A DNA stretch of 24,960 nt from Gemmatimonadota bacterium. GTDB taxonomy: Bacteria > Gemmatimonadota > Gemmatimonadetes > Longimicrobiales > RSA9. Below, piece by piece: positions 7,080-15,081 of the stretch (position 1 is its first letter; each line of letters starts with the position of its first letter). The notes beneath the pieces were generated by a model. That model did not search any database, was not told where the DNA came from, and was given only the letters and a program-made list of their open reading frames with translations. Where the stretch lies: NCBI GenBank assembly GCA_019689775.1, contig JADGGV010000012.1, forward strand, positions 1 through 24,960, in the 5' to 3' direction. A program made the position numbers and the translations under genes.

Positions 7080-8138
7080 CTAGGCGTCGAGGACGACGGC
7101 GGCGCGCGGCCCCGCGTCCGACGAGGCGTAGACCAGGCTCGGCGCGCCCCGGTAGCCGTCGCGGATGCCGAGCGCCGCGAGGCCGGCGAGCAGCGGGCCC
7201 GCGGCCGCGCCCGGGTCGCCGTAGCAGTCCGCCGGATGGTGCATCCCGTGGTCGGCGGCGAACGCGCCCCGGTTCCGCAGCGAGGCGACGCCCCACTCCT
7301 TCGCCCAGTGGCTCTCGCCGTTCATCGTCGAGTAGACCTCGCGGACCGGCGCGCGCGTGGGCGCCTGCGCGAGCGCGCCGGCGACGGCCGCCGCCAGCCC
7401 GTCGCCGCGATACGGTTCGGCGCTGTGCAGGTGGCCGGGCTCGACCGCCTCCGCCACCGCCCCGAGCGAGGCGAGCGGCGCGAGCCCCACCGCCTGCGCG
7501 GCCGCCCGCGTCGTCAGCAGCAGGAACGCCGCACCCTCGCCCGGAATGAAGCCGTCCAGGTTCGCCGCGGACTTGACGCGCCGGTCGCGGTCGAGCGTGC
7601 CGAGCACGTAGAGGTCGCGGTAGGTTTCGACGCCGCCCGCGAGCGCGAAGCGCAGCCGGCCGCTCCGCACCGCCTGCATGGCGGCGCCGACGGCGGCGAG
7701 CCCGCCGGCGCGCCCGCGCCGGGTCGCGTCGCTCGCCGCCGCATCGAACGCGCCGTCCGTCTGCGCCGCGAGCGCGCGCAGGAACGCCGCGCCGTCCAGG
7801 GGCAGCGTCGTCTCGATCTCCGGGAGCGCGAGCACGAGCGGCGGCTTCCGCTCCGTGGCCGGGAGCGCCGCGACGCACTCGGCGAGCGGCGCCGTCGCCA
7901 GGCGCAGCATGCGCGCGATGCGCGGCGGCAGCGGCGCGCCCTCCAGCGCCGGCGCGAGCGGCGGCAGCCCGTCCTCCGGCACCTGCGCCACGGTGAACGG
8001 CTTGAAGTGGCGGTCGTAGTACGCGATCGGCTCGAAGCGCATCAGCGCCGCCCGGACCGCCGCCGCCGTCTCCGGCGCGCTCAGCCCGACGGCCGTCGTC
8101 ATCCCGACCCCGGCGATCACCACGTCGTCCATCGCCAT
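7080..8138 (-). CDS. ketosynthase/thiolase-fold T6SS-associated protein, apparently without catalytic Cys
   Basis: A 352-aa protein; ATG 8138 (or 8132) lies 11 bp after the DUF2169 stop. The fold is recognisable from VVIAGVGMTTAVG (6-18), RFALAGGVETYRD (163-175), DGFIPGEGAAFLLL (195-208) and DCYGDPGAAAGPLLAGLAAL (304-323), which mirror the beta-ketoacyl synthase N-terminus, the AGG block, the GEG block and the last active-site loop. The segment that should carry the nucleophilic Cys (about 136-147, DATRRGRAGG) has none; only Cys88 and Cys305 exist in the whole protein. The usual GH of the final loop reads GD. Such proteins recur between DUF2169 and DUF4150 genes in T6SS islands. A structural adaptor role is inferred; fatty-acid synthesis is unlikely. 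Confidence 0.8.
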   Translation of the reverse strand: MAMDDVVIAGVGMTTAVGLSAPETAAAVRAALMRFEPIAYYDRHFKPFTVAQVPEDGLPPLAPALEGAPLPPRIARMLRLATAPLAECVAALPATERKPPLVLALPEIETTLPLDGAAFLRALAAQTDGAFDAAASDATRRGRAGGLAAVGAAMQAVRSGRLRFALAGGVETYRDLYVLGTLDRDRRVKSAANLDGFIPGEGAAFLLLTTRAAAQAVGLAPLASLGAVAEAVEPGHLHSAEPYRGDGLAAAVAGALAQAPTRAPVREVYSTMNGESHWAKEWGVASLRNRGAFAADHGMHHPADCYGDPGAAAGPLLAGLAALGIRDGYRGAPSLVYASSDAGPRAAVVLDA

Positions 8139-8149
8139 TGCGCCCCGTC

Positions 8150-9154
8150 CTATGCGGCACCGAGCTGCTCCGCGACGATCTCGCGGACGCGGAGCAGCTT
8201 CTTGTCGCACCGGAGCACCGTGCGCCAGACGACGACGAGGCGGCCCGCGTCCGGCTCGAGCAGCACGGTGTCGAGGTTCGCCGTACGGACCTCCGAGCGG
8301 TCGTCGAGCACGTACGTCACCTGGATGCGGAAGGCCGGGAGCCGGCACGCGAGGTAGCCGGACGGCGTCGCGTTCCAGACCTCCACGGTCTCGCCGCCCT
8401 GGAGATAGCCCGGGCAGACGAGCTCCGGCGGCGCGAGCTGGAAGAAGCGCGCGTCGAAGTCCGTCGGCAGGTACGGCGCGCGCTGCGTCTGCCATGCCTC
8501 GTCGTACGTCCCGGCGTAGGAGCGGCGCGGCTCCCAGTGCGGCGCGAGCGGCGCGAAGCCCGCCGGCTGCGGCCGCTGCTTCCAGGACGTGATCGGGTCG
8601 TAGGGATCCTCCAGGTTCGGCAGCTTCAGCCCGTGCAGCGGCGCCTCGCTCCCCTCGGCCCGAAAGCCGGTGCCCACCGGGTTGCGCGCCTCGCCGTCGA
8701 CCCGGTCGCCGACCCTCTCGGTGCCGCCGTACGCCCGCTCCCACACGAGCGGCATCACCTGGAACGGCTCCGGGTATGTCGGCGTCACGCCCGCGCCGCT
8801 CGACACCCAGTAGCGGTCGCCGAATACGCGCACCGTCCGCCCGACCGGCCCCACCCGCAGCGACACATCCACGTACGCCGCCGGCCGCCCGCCGGGCGCG
8901 TGCGCGCTCCCCACGAGGAGCACGTCCGTCGCCGGCTTCACCAGGCTGATGTCGGACGGCGCACGGATGCTGCTCGTCGCCGGATCGCCGTAGTGCTCGT
9001 CGGCGACGACGACCGGGAGCTGCTCCTCGGCCGACTCCCCCGTCACCACATCGAACGTGCCCTTGATCACGGCGTAGAGCGAGTCGACGCCGTCCGGGTC
9101 CGGCGCCCCGAACGCCATCCCGCCCAACCCCGTGAGGTTCCGGAACTGGAGCAT
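8150..9154 (-). CDS. DUF2169 domain protein, probable VgrG/PAAR cargo adaptor
   Basis: A 334-aa protein 8 bp downstream of vgrG. DUF2169 features are visible along its length: LQFRNLTGLGGMAFGAPDPDG (2-22, key LQ and GA), YAVIKGTFDV (27-36), LVWERAYGG (136-144), ARNPVGTGF (156-164), WEPRRSYAGTYDEAW (207-221) and YLPTDFDARFFQLAPPEL (228-245). In T6SS loci DUF2169 proteins lie beside VgrG and are proposed to act as adaptors or chaperones joining effectors to the spike, as suggested for the VgrG2-linked DNase of Agrobacterium tumefaciens. The start at 9154 has only a weak AGG upstream, so translation is probably coupled to vgrG. The adaptor role is inferred from family and context. Confidence 0.85.
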   Translation of the reverse strand: MLQFRNLTGLGGMAFGAPDPDGVDSLYAVIKGTFDVVTGESAEEQLPVVVADEHYGDPATSSIRAPSDISLVKPATDVLLVGSAHAPGGRPAAYVDVSLRVGPVGRTVRVFGDRYWVSSGAGVTPTYPEPFQVMPLVWERAYGGTERVGDRVDGEARNPVGTGFRAEGSEAPLHGLKLPNLEDPYDPITSWKQRPQPAGFAPLAPHWEPRRSYAGTYDEAWQTQRAPYLPTDFDARFFQLAPPELVCPGYLQGGETVEVWNATPSGYLACRLPAFRIQVTYVLDDRSEVRTANLDTVLLEPDAGRLVVVWRTVLRCDKKLLRVREIVAEQLGAA

Positions 9155-9162
9155 GCGCGCGC

Positions 9163-11157
9163 CTAGTTCGCCTGCACCTTGCTCCCCTTCAGCACGACGT
9201 CGGCGCCGGCCTTGACGTTGATCTTGCCGGAGCCCTCGATCTTGATGTCCTTCCCCTTGATCGTGATGGTGCCGTCCTTCTTCAGCAGGATCGAGGCCTC
9301 GCCCGTCTTCAGCAGGATCTCCTCGCCGGCGTTCACCGTCAGCTTCTTCCCGACGTTGAGCGCGTCGTCGGCGCCGATCTCCGTCGTGCGCTTGTCGCCG
9401 ACGCTCACCGTCTCCTTCTTCCCGATCGTCAGCGAGCGGTCGCCGCCGATGTCGATCGTCTCGTCGCCGTCGACGCTCTCGCTGCGGTTGCCGCCGACGC
9501 TGACCAGCTCGTCCTTGCCGACGTTCGTGCTGCGCTTCCCCTCGATCGTGATCGACTCGTCGTTCCCCACCGACTCCACGCGGTCGTTGCCGATGCTGAT
9601 CGTCTCGTTGTTGCCGACGGACTCGGTGCGGTTGTTCTCGACCACGACCTCCGCGTCCTTCTGGGCGTGCACGTAGAGGAGCTCGCTCCCCTTCGTGTCG
9701 TCCATCCGGATCTCGTTGAAGTCATCGGCGCCGCCGCCCTTCGTGCTGCGCGACTTGATGCCGCTCTGGTTCTTCGTGGCGGGGACGCCGAACGGCGGCG
9801 TCTGCTCGGCGTTGTAGACGCGGCCGGTGATGATCGGGCGGTCCGGGTCGCCCTCCAGGAAATCGACGATCACCTCCTGGCCGATGCGCGGCGGGTACAC
9901 CGCGCCCCACCCCTTCCCGGCCCACGTGCTCGAGACGCGCACCCAACACGAGTCGTTCTCGTCGCGCTTCCCCTGGCGGTCCCAGTGGAAGTGGACCTTC
10001 ACGCGGCCGTGCTCGTCGACGTAGATCTCCTCGCCCGCCGGGCCGACCACGATCGCCGTCTGCGAGCCGGCGATCACCGGCTTCTTCGTCTCGCGCGCGG
10101 GACGGTACGGGACCGAGGCCGGGATGGCCAGGAATTCGTTCGTGTAATCGAACGCCGTCTCCCCGCCGCTACGGTGATCGGCGGCCCGCGCCACGTGCTG
10201 GACCTCCGTCAGGATGTACTCCTGGTTCACGGCGCCGGAGTAGTGGCCCTCGACGGTCACCTTGTAGCCGGCCCCGAACGCGCGGCAGTTGCCGCGGCCG
10301 CGGGCGAGCTGGTGCGCCATCTCGGCCGCCTCGATCCACAGCTTCGCCCGGCGGTCGCCCTCCTCGTTCGTCGTGTAGAAGCCGGGGTAGTCGTAGGCCG
10401 CGCCGAGCCCGGCCTGCTGCCGCGTCTCGGCGCTCAGCGCCAGGCTGAGCGAGGGCTGGAGCGGGTCGAAGTCCTTCAGCTCGACCTTGCCGACGTGCGC
10501 GCGGTACTCGCGCTCGAACGTGAACAACACGTCCTCGTCCAGCAGCGGCTGCTCGTGGATCCGCGCCCTCGGCTGGTGCGGGCAGGTCGAGAGCGCCGAG
10601 TTCCGGTCCGCCAGCACCAGCTTCTCCTTCGAGCCGCTGTGGTCGAAGAAGTAGAAGATCCCCTCCTCCTCCATGAGGCGGGAGATGAAGTCGAAGTCCG
10701 ACTCGCGGTACTGGACGCAGAAGTCCCGCTCCGGGTGCGGGGCGTTGCATCGGATGTCGTGCTCGACGCCGTGCTCCTTCAGCACGGCCTCGATGATCTG
10801 CACCGCCGACTTGTGCTGGAAGATGCGGCAGTCGCGCGTGAGCGTCAGATAGAACAGCTTGGGCACGATCTCCGCCCGGTACAGCGTGCGGTCCTCCGAC
10901 TGGCCGAGCTGCGCGAAGCGGAAGATGAGCCCGTGGATCTCGCGCGCCTCCCCCGCCGGCAGCGCCAGCGTGATCGTGACCGGCGAGTTGAGGAGACCGA
11001 CCCCGTCGATCGCCGGGTCGTCCGACGCCAGGTCGAGGCGGAACCGGTAGGGGCGCGAGATCGCCTCCGTGCCCGCCAAGCCCAGCAGCAGCAGCTGGTC
11101 CTCGCCCAGCTTCGTCTTGAGCCGCAGCGGCCGATCGGCCTGTAGGTACGTCGCCAT
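9163..11157 (-). CDS. vgrG: VgrG spike protein (TssI)
   Basis: A 664-aa protein forming the trimeric puncturing spike on top of Hcp. Residues about 5-350 are the gp27-like base (LRLKTKLGEDQL; DFDFISRLMEEEGIFYFFDH at 154-173, key EEGIFYFF). Residues about 365-460 are the gp5 OB-fold (EHGRVKVHFHWDR, CWVRVSSTWAGKGWG, RIGQEVIVDFLEGDPDRPII with key EV and FLEGDPDRP). Then come NQSGIKSRSTKG and a beta-helix of about six 16-residue repeats (509-604). The end, KGSKVQAN, carries no effector extension, so cargo must attach through the PAAR-like protein or adaptors encoded next. GGGAG lies 6 bases before the ATG. A 125-bp gap with a strong hairpin separates it from clpV. Confidence 0.96.
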   Translation of the reverse strand: MATYLQADRPLRLKTKLGEDQLLLLGLAGTEAISRPYRFRLDLASDDPAIDGVGLLNSPVTITLALPAGEAREIHGLIFRFAQLGQSEDRTLYRAEIVPKLFYLTLTRDCRIFQHKSAVQIIEAVLKEHGVEHDIRCNAPHPERDFCVQYRESDFDFISRLMEEEGIFYFFDHSGSKEKLVLADRNSALSTCPHQPRARIHEQPLLDEDVLFTFEREYRAHVGKVELKDFDPLQPSLSLALSAETRQQAGLGAAYDYPGFYTTNEEGDRRAKLWIEAAEMAHQLARGRGNCRAFGAGYKVTVEGHYSGAVNQEYILTEVQHVARAADHRSGGETAFDYTNEFLAIPASVPYRPARETKKPVIAGSQTAIVVGPAGEEIYVDEHGRVKVHFHWDRQGKRDENDSCWVRVSSTWAGKGWGAVYPPRIGQEVIVDFLEGDPDRPIITGRVYNAEQTPPFGVPATKNQSGIKSRSTKGGGADDFNEIRMDDTKGSELLYVHAQKDAEVVVENNRTESVGNNETISIGNDRVESVGNDESITIEGKRSTNVGKDELVSVGGNRSESVDGDETIDIGGDRSLTIGKKETVSVGDKRTTEIGADDALNVGKKLTVNAGEEILLKTGEASILLKKDGTITIKGKDIKIEGSGKINVKAGADVVLKGSKVQAN
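9346..9633 (-). repeat. six 48-bp coding repeats in vgrG (16-residue beta-helix unit)
   Basis: VgrG residues 509-604 consist of six degenerate 16-residue units with the pattern x-R-x-E-S-V-G-x-x-E-x-I-x-I-G-x, for example NRTESVGNNETISIGN and DRVESVGNDESITIEG. This is the triple-stranded beta-helix of the spike shaft; the repeat number sets shaft length and can change by recombination. Confidence 0.75.
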
Positions 11158-11200
11158 GCCGCTCTCCCGTCACCGCGTTCAGGTCCACCGTCCAAACGTG

Positions 11201-11227
11201 AGCCGGCCGGCGCACCGCCGGCCGGCT
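11201..11227. terminator. 12-bp perfect hairpin in the clpV-vgrG gap
   Basis: AGCCGGCCGGCG (11201-11212) and CGCCGGCCGGCT (11216-11227) are exact reverse complements with a 3-base spacer. On the transcribed minus strand the stem is followed by CACGTTTGGA, a poor U-tract. It could attenuate transcription from the structural genes into the vgrG/effector cassette, or protect a processed mRNA end. A further palindrome, GCGCGCCGGCGCGC, sits at 11244-11257. Confidence 0.5.
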
Positions 11228-11282
11228 CCGCTTCGGGCCGCCCGCGCGCCGGCGCGCCGCGCCGGGCGACGAGCCGCCGAGC

Positions 11283-14024
11283 CTACGCCAACGCGGCCGC
11301 CGGCGCCGCGCGCTCCTCCGGCGTGTACGTGAAGTTGCCGTCCGCGTCGATCCCGACGCGCAGCGCCGCCGGCGTCCGGCCCTCCACCAGCGACTCCAGG
11401 ATCGTCGTCGAGATCGCCGGCAGCACGGTGTTCGTCAGGATGTTGTCGACGTTGCGCGCGCCGCTCTCGACCTCCGTGCAGCGCTGCGCGATCGCCTCGA
11501 TGATCGGCTCGTCGGCGATGAGCTCGATGCCGTGCGTCTCCTGGAGCCGCCGCTGCACCTTCCCGAGCTTCAGCCGCACGATCTTCTTCAGGTTCTCGTC
11601 GCGCACCGGGAAGTAGGGGATGATGACCGTGCGCCCGAGGAACGCCGGCTTGAACTGCTTGTCCAGCTCCGGCTTTAGCGCCTTCGCCAGCCCCTCCCAG
11701 CTCGGCATCGTCTCCGGATCCGCCGTCAGCTTCATGATCGTGTCGGTGCCGGCGTTCGTCGTGAGCAGGATGACGCAGTTCTTGAAGTCGATCTCGCGCC
11801 CCTCGCCGTCCTCCATCCGCCCCTTGTCGAACACCTGGAAGAACAGCTCGAGCACGTCCGGGTGCGCCTTCTCGATCTCATCCAGCAGCACGACCGAGTA
11901 CGGCCGCCGCCGCACCGCCTCCGTCAACACCCCGCCCTCGCCGTAGCCGACGTATCCCGGGGGCGCGCCCTTCAGCGTCGAGACCGTGTGCGCTTCCTGG
12001 AACTCCGACATGTTGATCGTGATCAGGTTCTGCTCGCCGCCGTAGAGCAGGTCCGACAGCGCCAGCGCCGTCTCCGTCTTGCCCACGCCGCTCGGCCCGA
12101 CGAGCAGGAAGACGCCGACCGGCTTGTTCGGGTCCTCGATCCGCGCCTTCGACGTGCGGATCCGGTGGCTGATGAGCTGGAGCGCGTGATCCTGGCCGAT
12201 GATGCGACGCGAGAGGTGGGACTCGAGCTGGAGCACCATGGCCACGTCGTCGCGCATCATCTTGCCGACCGGCACGCCCGTCCACGCCGAGATCACCTGC
12301 CCGACCAGGTTCGCGTCCACCACCACCGGGACCAGCGGGTCCTCGCCCTGAAGCTGCTCCAACGCCGAGGTGAGCCGCTCGAGGTCCGCGCGCATCGCGA
12401 GGACGGCCTCGTCCGAGGCCGCGCCCGCCTGCGCGGGCGTTTCCGCGCCGTTCGCCGCGTCACCGTTCGCCGTGGCGCCGTTCGCCGCCCCGCCGAGCAC
12501 CACCGCCTCGATCTTCTCCCGCAGCGCACGGATGCGGGCGACCAGCTCCTTCTCCTTGTGCCAACGCTCCGTCAACGCCGCGAGTCGGGCTTCGACCTCC
12601 GGCCGCGTCCGCGCGATCTCCGCCAGGCGCTTCGAGTGGTCCGCGCCCAGCGCCGCCTCGCGCTCCAGGATCCGCCGCTGCACGTCCAGGTCGTCGAGCT
12701 GGCGCTGCGCGTCCTCGATCGCCGCCGGCGTCGCGTTCTGGCCGAGCGCCAGCCGCGCGCACGTCGTGTCCAGCACGCTGACCGCCTTATCCGGGAGCTG
12801 GCGGTCGGGGAGGTAGCGGTGCGACAGGCGGACGGCCGCCTCCACGGCGTCGTCCAGGATGCGCACGCCGTGGTGCTTCTCGAGGGCCGGCACCACCCCG
12901 CGCATCATCACCAGGCACTGCTCCTCCGTCGGCTCCTCGACCTTCACGAGCTGGAAGCGACGCGCGAGGGCGGGATCCTTCTCGAAGTACTTCTTGTACT
13001 CCGACCACGTCGTGGCCGCGAGCGTGCGCAGCTCACCGCGCGCCAGCGCCGGCTTCAGCAGGTTCGCCGCGTCGTTCTGGCCGGCCTGGCCGCCGGCGCC
13101 GATCATCGTGTGCGCCTCGTCGATGAACAGGATGATCGGCGTGGGCGACGACTTCACCTCCTCGATCAGCCCCTTCAGCCGGTTCTCGAACTCGCCCTTC
13201 ACGCCCGCGCCGGCCTGGAGCAACGCCAGATCCAGCGCGCGCAGCGTCACGTTGCGCAGCACCGGCGGCACGTCGCCCTGCACGATGCGCATGGCGAAGC
13301 CCTCGACGACGGCGGTCTTACCGACGCCCGCCTCGCCGACCAGGATCGGGTTGTTCTGCCGCCGCCGCGTCAGGATGTCGACGACCTGCCGCACCTCGAA
13401 GTCGCGGCCCAGCACCGGGTCGATGAGCCCCTGCCGGGCGCGCTCCGTCAGGTTCACGGTGTACTGGTCCAGGAACGGCGTCTTGCTCCCCGGCTTCGCG
13501 CCCGGCTCGGCCGAGGCCGCGCCGCCGGCCGCCGCGCCCGCCGTCGCCTCCTCGATCGTGTTCCCGGTGATCGCGGCGAAGTTCGCGCGCAGGTCCTCCG
13601 CCGAGATCCGCGCCAGCTCCTTGCTGAAGCCCTGCACCAGCCGGCTTAGCTCCTCGTTCGCGACCAGCGCCACGATGGTGTGCCCGGTGCGCACGCGCGC
13701 GGCGCCGTAGTCCACCGAGCCGATCGTCCACGCCTCGGTCAGCATCTTCACCAGCGACGGGCTGAGCGACGGCGTCCGCGCGTTCCCCGACTTGAGCTGG
13801 TCGAGCGAGACCGTCAGCTCGCCCGCCAGCCGCGAGCGGTTGATGCCGTAGTGCTGGAGGATCGCCGCGAAGTCGGTGTCCGTCGCATCCAGCAGCTTCA
13901 GCAGGTAGTGCTCGATCTCGACGTCGTAGTGCGTGCGCGACAGGCAGAGTCCCGCTGCCGCTTCGACCGCGCCGCGCGTCTGGTTGTTCAGCTTGCCGAT
14001 GAGGGCCCGGAGATTGACGTTCAT
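11283..14024 (-). CDS. clpV: ClpV, T6SS sheath-recycling AAA+ ATPase (TssH)
   Basis: A 913-aa Clp/Hsp100 ATPase that disassembles contracted TssB/TssC sheaths in the cytoplasm. The N-terminal domain (1-150) begins NLRALIGKLNNQTRGAVEAA, the ClpV-type sheath-binding region. The first AAA+ module has Walker A GEAGVGKT (230-237) and Walker B IILFIDEAH (297-305). The middle domain (about 425-560) contains an unusual Ala-Asn-Gly repeat insert (511-527). The second module has Walker A GPSGVGKT (643-650), Walker B VVLLDEIEKAH (711-721) and GYVGYGEGG (690-698). Both ATPase sites look intact. The ATG at 14024, preceded by AGGAAGGG, lies 13 bp after tssG; the frame extends upstream into tssG but without ClpV sequence. 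Confidence 0.96.
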   Translation of the reverse strand: MNVNLRALIGKLNNQTRGAVEAAAGLCLSRTHYDVEIEHYLLKLLDATDTDFAAILQHYGINRSRLAGELTVSLDQLKSGNARTPSLSPSLVKMLTEAWTIGSVDYGAARVRTGHTIVALVANEELSRLVQGFSKELARISAEDLRANFAAITGNTIEEATAGAAAGGAASAEPGAKPGSKTPFLDQYTVNLTERARQGLIDPVLGRDFEVRQVVDILTRRRQNNPILVGEAGVGKTAVVEGFAMRIVQGDVPPVLRNVTLRALDLALLQAGAGVKGEFENRLKGLIEEVKSSPTPIILFIDEAHTMIGAGGQAGQNDAANLLKPALARGELRTLAATTWSEYKKYFEKDPALARRFQLVKVEEPTEEQCLVMMRGVVPALEKHHGVRILDDAVEAAVRLSHRYLPDRQLPDKAVSVLDTTCARLALGQNATPAAIEDAQRQLDDLDVQRRILEREAALGADHSKRLAEIARTRPEVEARLAALTERWHKEKELVARIRALREKIEAVVLGGAANGATANGDAANGAETPAQAGAASDEAVLAMRADLERLTSALEQLQGEDPLVPVVVDANLVGQVISAWTGVPVGKMMRDDVAMVLQLESHLSRRIIGQDHALQLISHRIRTSKARIEDPNKPVGVFLLVGPSGVGKTETALALSDLLYGGEQNLITINMSEFQEAHTVSTLKGAPPGYVGYGEGGVLTEAVRRRPYSVVLLDEIEKAHPDVLELFFQVFDKGRMEDGEGREIDFKNCVILLTTNAGTDTIMKLTADPETMPSWEGLAKALKPELDKQFKPAFLGRTVIIPYFPVRDENLKKIVRLKLGKVQRRLQETHGIELIADEPIIEAIAQRCTEVESGARNVDNILTNTVLPAISTTILESLVEGRTPAALRVGIDADGNFTYTPEERAAPAAALA
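12445..12489. repeat. three 15-bp tandem units inside clpV
   Basis: The core CCGTTCGCCG recurs at 15-bp steps, with the first and third units sharing GCGCCGTTCGCCGC (12445-12458 and 12475-12488). On the coding strand this yields an A/T-A-N-G-containing five-residue repeat in the ClpV middle domain. It looks like an in-frame microsatellite-style expansion in a flexible linker. Confidence 0.65.
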
Positions 14025-14037
14025 CGTTCCCTTCCTC

Positions 14038-15081
14038 TCAGAGACTGAGGACGGTGTCGTCGGCATCGCGCCGGAACGCCGTCGAGCGGATCCACGTGCA
14101 CCAGCCGAGGGGCTGCGCGTTCTCCTCCTCGGCGCCCAGCACGAAGCCCGGCACGTCCTCGCGCGCGAGAACGAGCTGGAGCTCGAAGTCGAACTGGTCG
14201 TGACTGAAGAAGCGGGTCAGCGCCCGCATCTGCTCGAACGCTTCGCCCGACGGGAGGAAGCGGTCGTACTGGCTCCGGGGCAGGGGACCGACGCGGATGC
14301 GCACCTTCGCCTGCTGGTCCCAGACCTCGTCGCCGGCGATCGCGCCCCGGCCGAGCTGCCCCGACACCCCCTCGCCGTCGTCGTCGATCGCGCACTGGTC
14401 CGCGCGGGCGACGGGGTACCACCCACCGACGAACTGCTCCACCTCGACCGGCACGCCGAAGTAGTCCTCCAGCAACTGCTCGAGCGCGACCGCGCCGCGC
14501 GTCTGGAGCAGCAGCAGCCCGGCATAGTAGACCAGCGCGTCCGGCTCGATCGAGGCGCGCTGCTGGAGCACCTCGAGGCCCGTGCCGACCAGGTCCAGCA
14601 GATGGGCGCGCAGCCGGTCCTCGCCCTTCTCGTACGCCACCGTGAAGCGGTGCTTCTGCCACGCACGGTAGAACAGGGAGAGGAGGCGGTGGTGGAAGAT
14701 GTCGAGGAACTCCGCGAGCGCCGTGTCGCGCGCGCGCTTCCGCTCCGCCACCAGCAGCGTGTAGTGGTGCGGCAGCACGCCGAGCGGACCGGTCACCCCC
14801 ATGAAGTTCACCGTCATCCGGGCCGGCCCCGCACCCTCGCCATCCTCCATCTGGAGCGCGTCGATCTCCGCCGACGGGAACGCGATCGTCGGGTTCACCG
14901 AGAAGCGGACGGGCTCCGCCGCCGCGTCGATCGACGTCCCCACGGGCGCCGCGCCCGGGCGCAGCCGCTCGAGCGTCCGCACGGCCTGGAAGAAGCTGAA
15001 GCCGGTCGGGTCGTCGCGCAGCGCCTCCGCCAGGAGGTGCAGGTTCAGAGGAGCGCCTTCCACCCGGTCCTCGGCGGCCAT
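14038..15081 (-). CDS. tssG: TssG, T6SS baseplate protein
   Basis: A 347-aa TssG (ImpH/VasB) protein. Near the N-terminus is FSFFQAVRTLERLRPGA (28-44); RFSVNPTIAFPSAEI and VNFMGVTGPLGVLPHHYTLL follow, then the LAEFLDIFHHRLLSLFYRAWQKHR helix block (key HR, LFYRAW). With two TssF, TssE and TssK it forms the baseplate wedge around VgrG. Its ATG lies inside the end of tssF (37-bp overlap), the usual tight TssF-TssG coupling that helps fix their stoichiometry. The length is typical of the family and nothing is missing. Confidence 0.94.
   Translation of the reverse strand: MAAEDRVEGAPLNLHLLAEALRDDPTGFSFFQAVRTLERLRPGAAPVGTSIDAAAEPVRFSVNPTIAFPSAEIDALQMEDGEGAGPARMTVNFMGVTGPLGVLPHHYTLLVAERKRARDTALAEFLDIFHHRLLSLFYRAWQKHRFTVAYEKGEDRLRAHLLDLVGTGLEVLQQRASIEPDALVYYAGLLLLQTRGAVALEQLLEDYFGVPVEVEQFVGGWYPVARADQCAIDDDGEGVSGQLGRGAIAGDEVWDQQAKVRIRVGPLPRSQYDRFLPSGEAFEQMRALTRFFSHDQFDFELQLVLAREDVPGFVLGAEEENAQPLGWCTWIRSTAFRRDADDTVLSL

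Noticed and set aside
7080..8138. Functional fatty-acid or polyketide ketosynthase
   Set aside because: No Cys at the nucleophile position, the late GH changed to GD, no acyl carrier protein or reductase nearby, and the gene lies inside a DUF2169-DUF4150 cassette.
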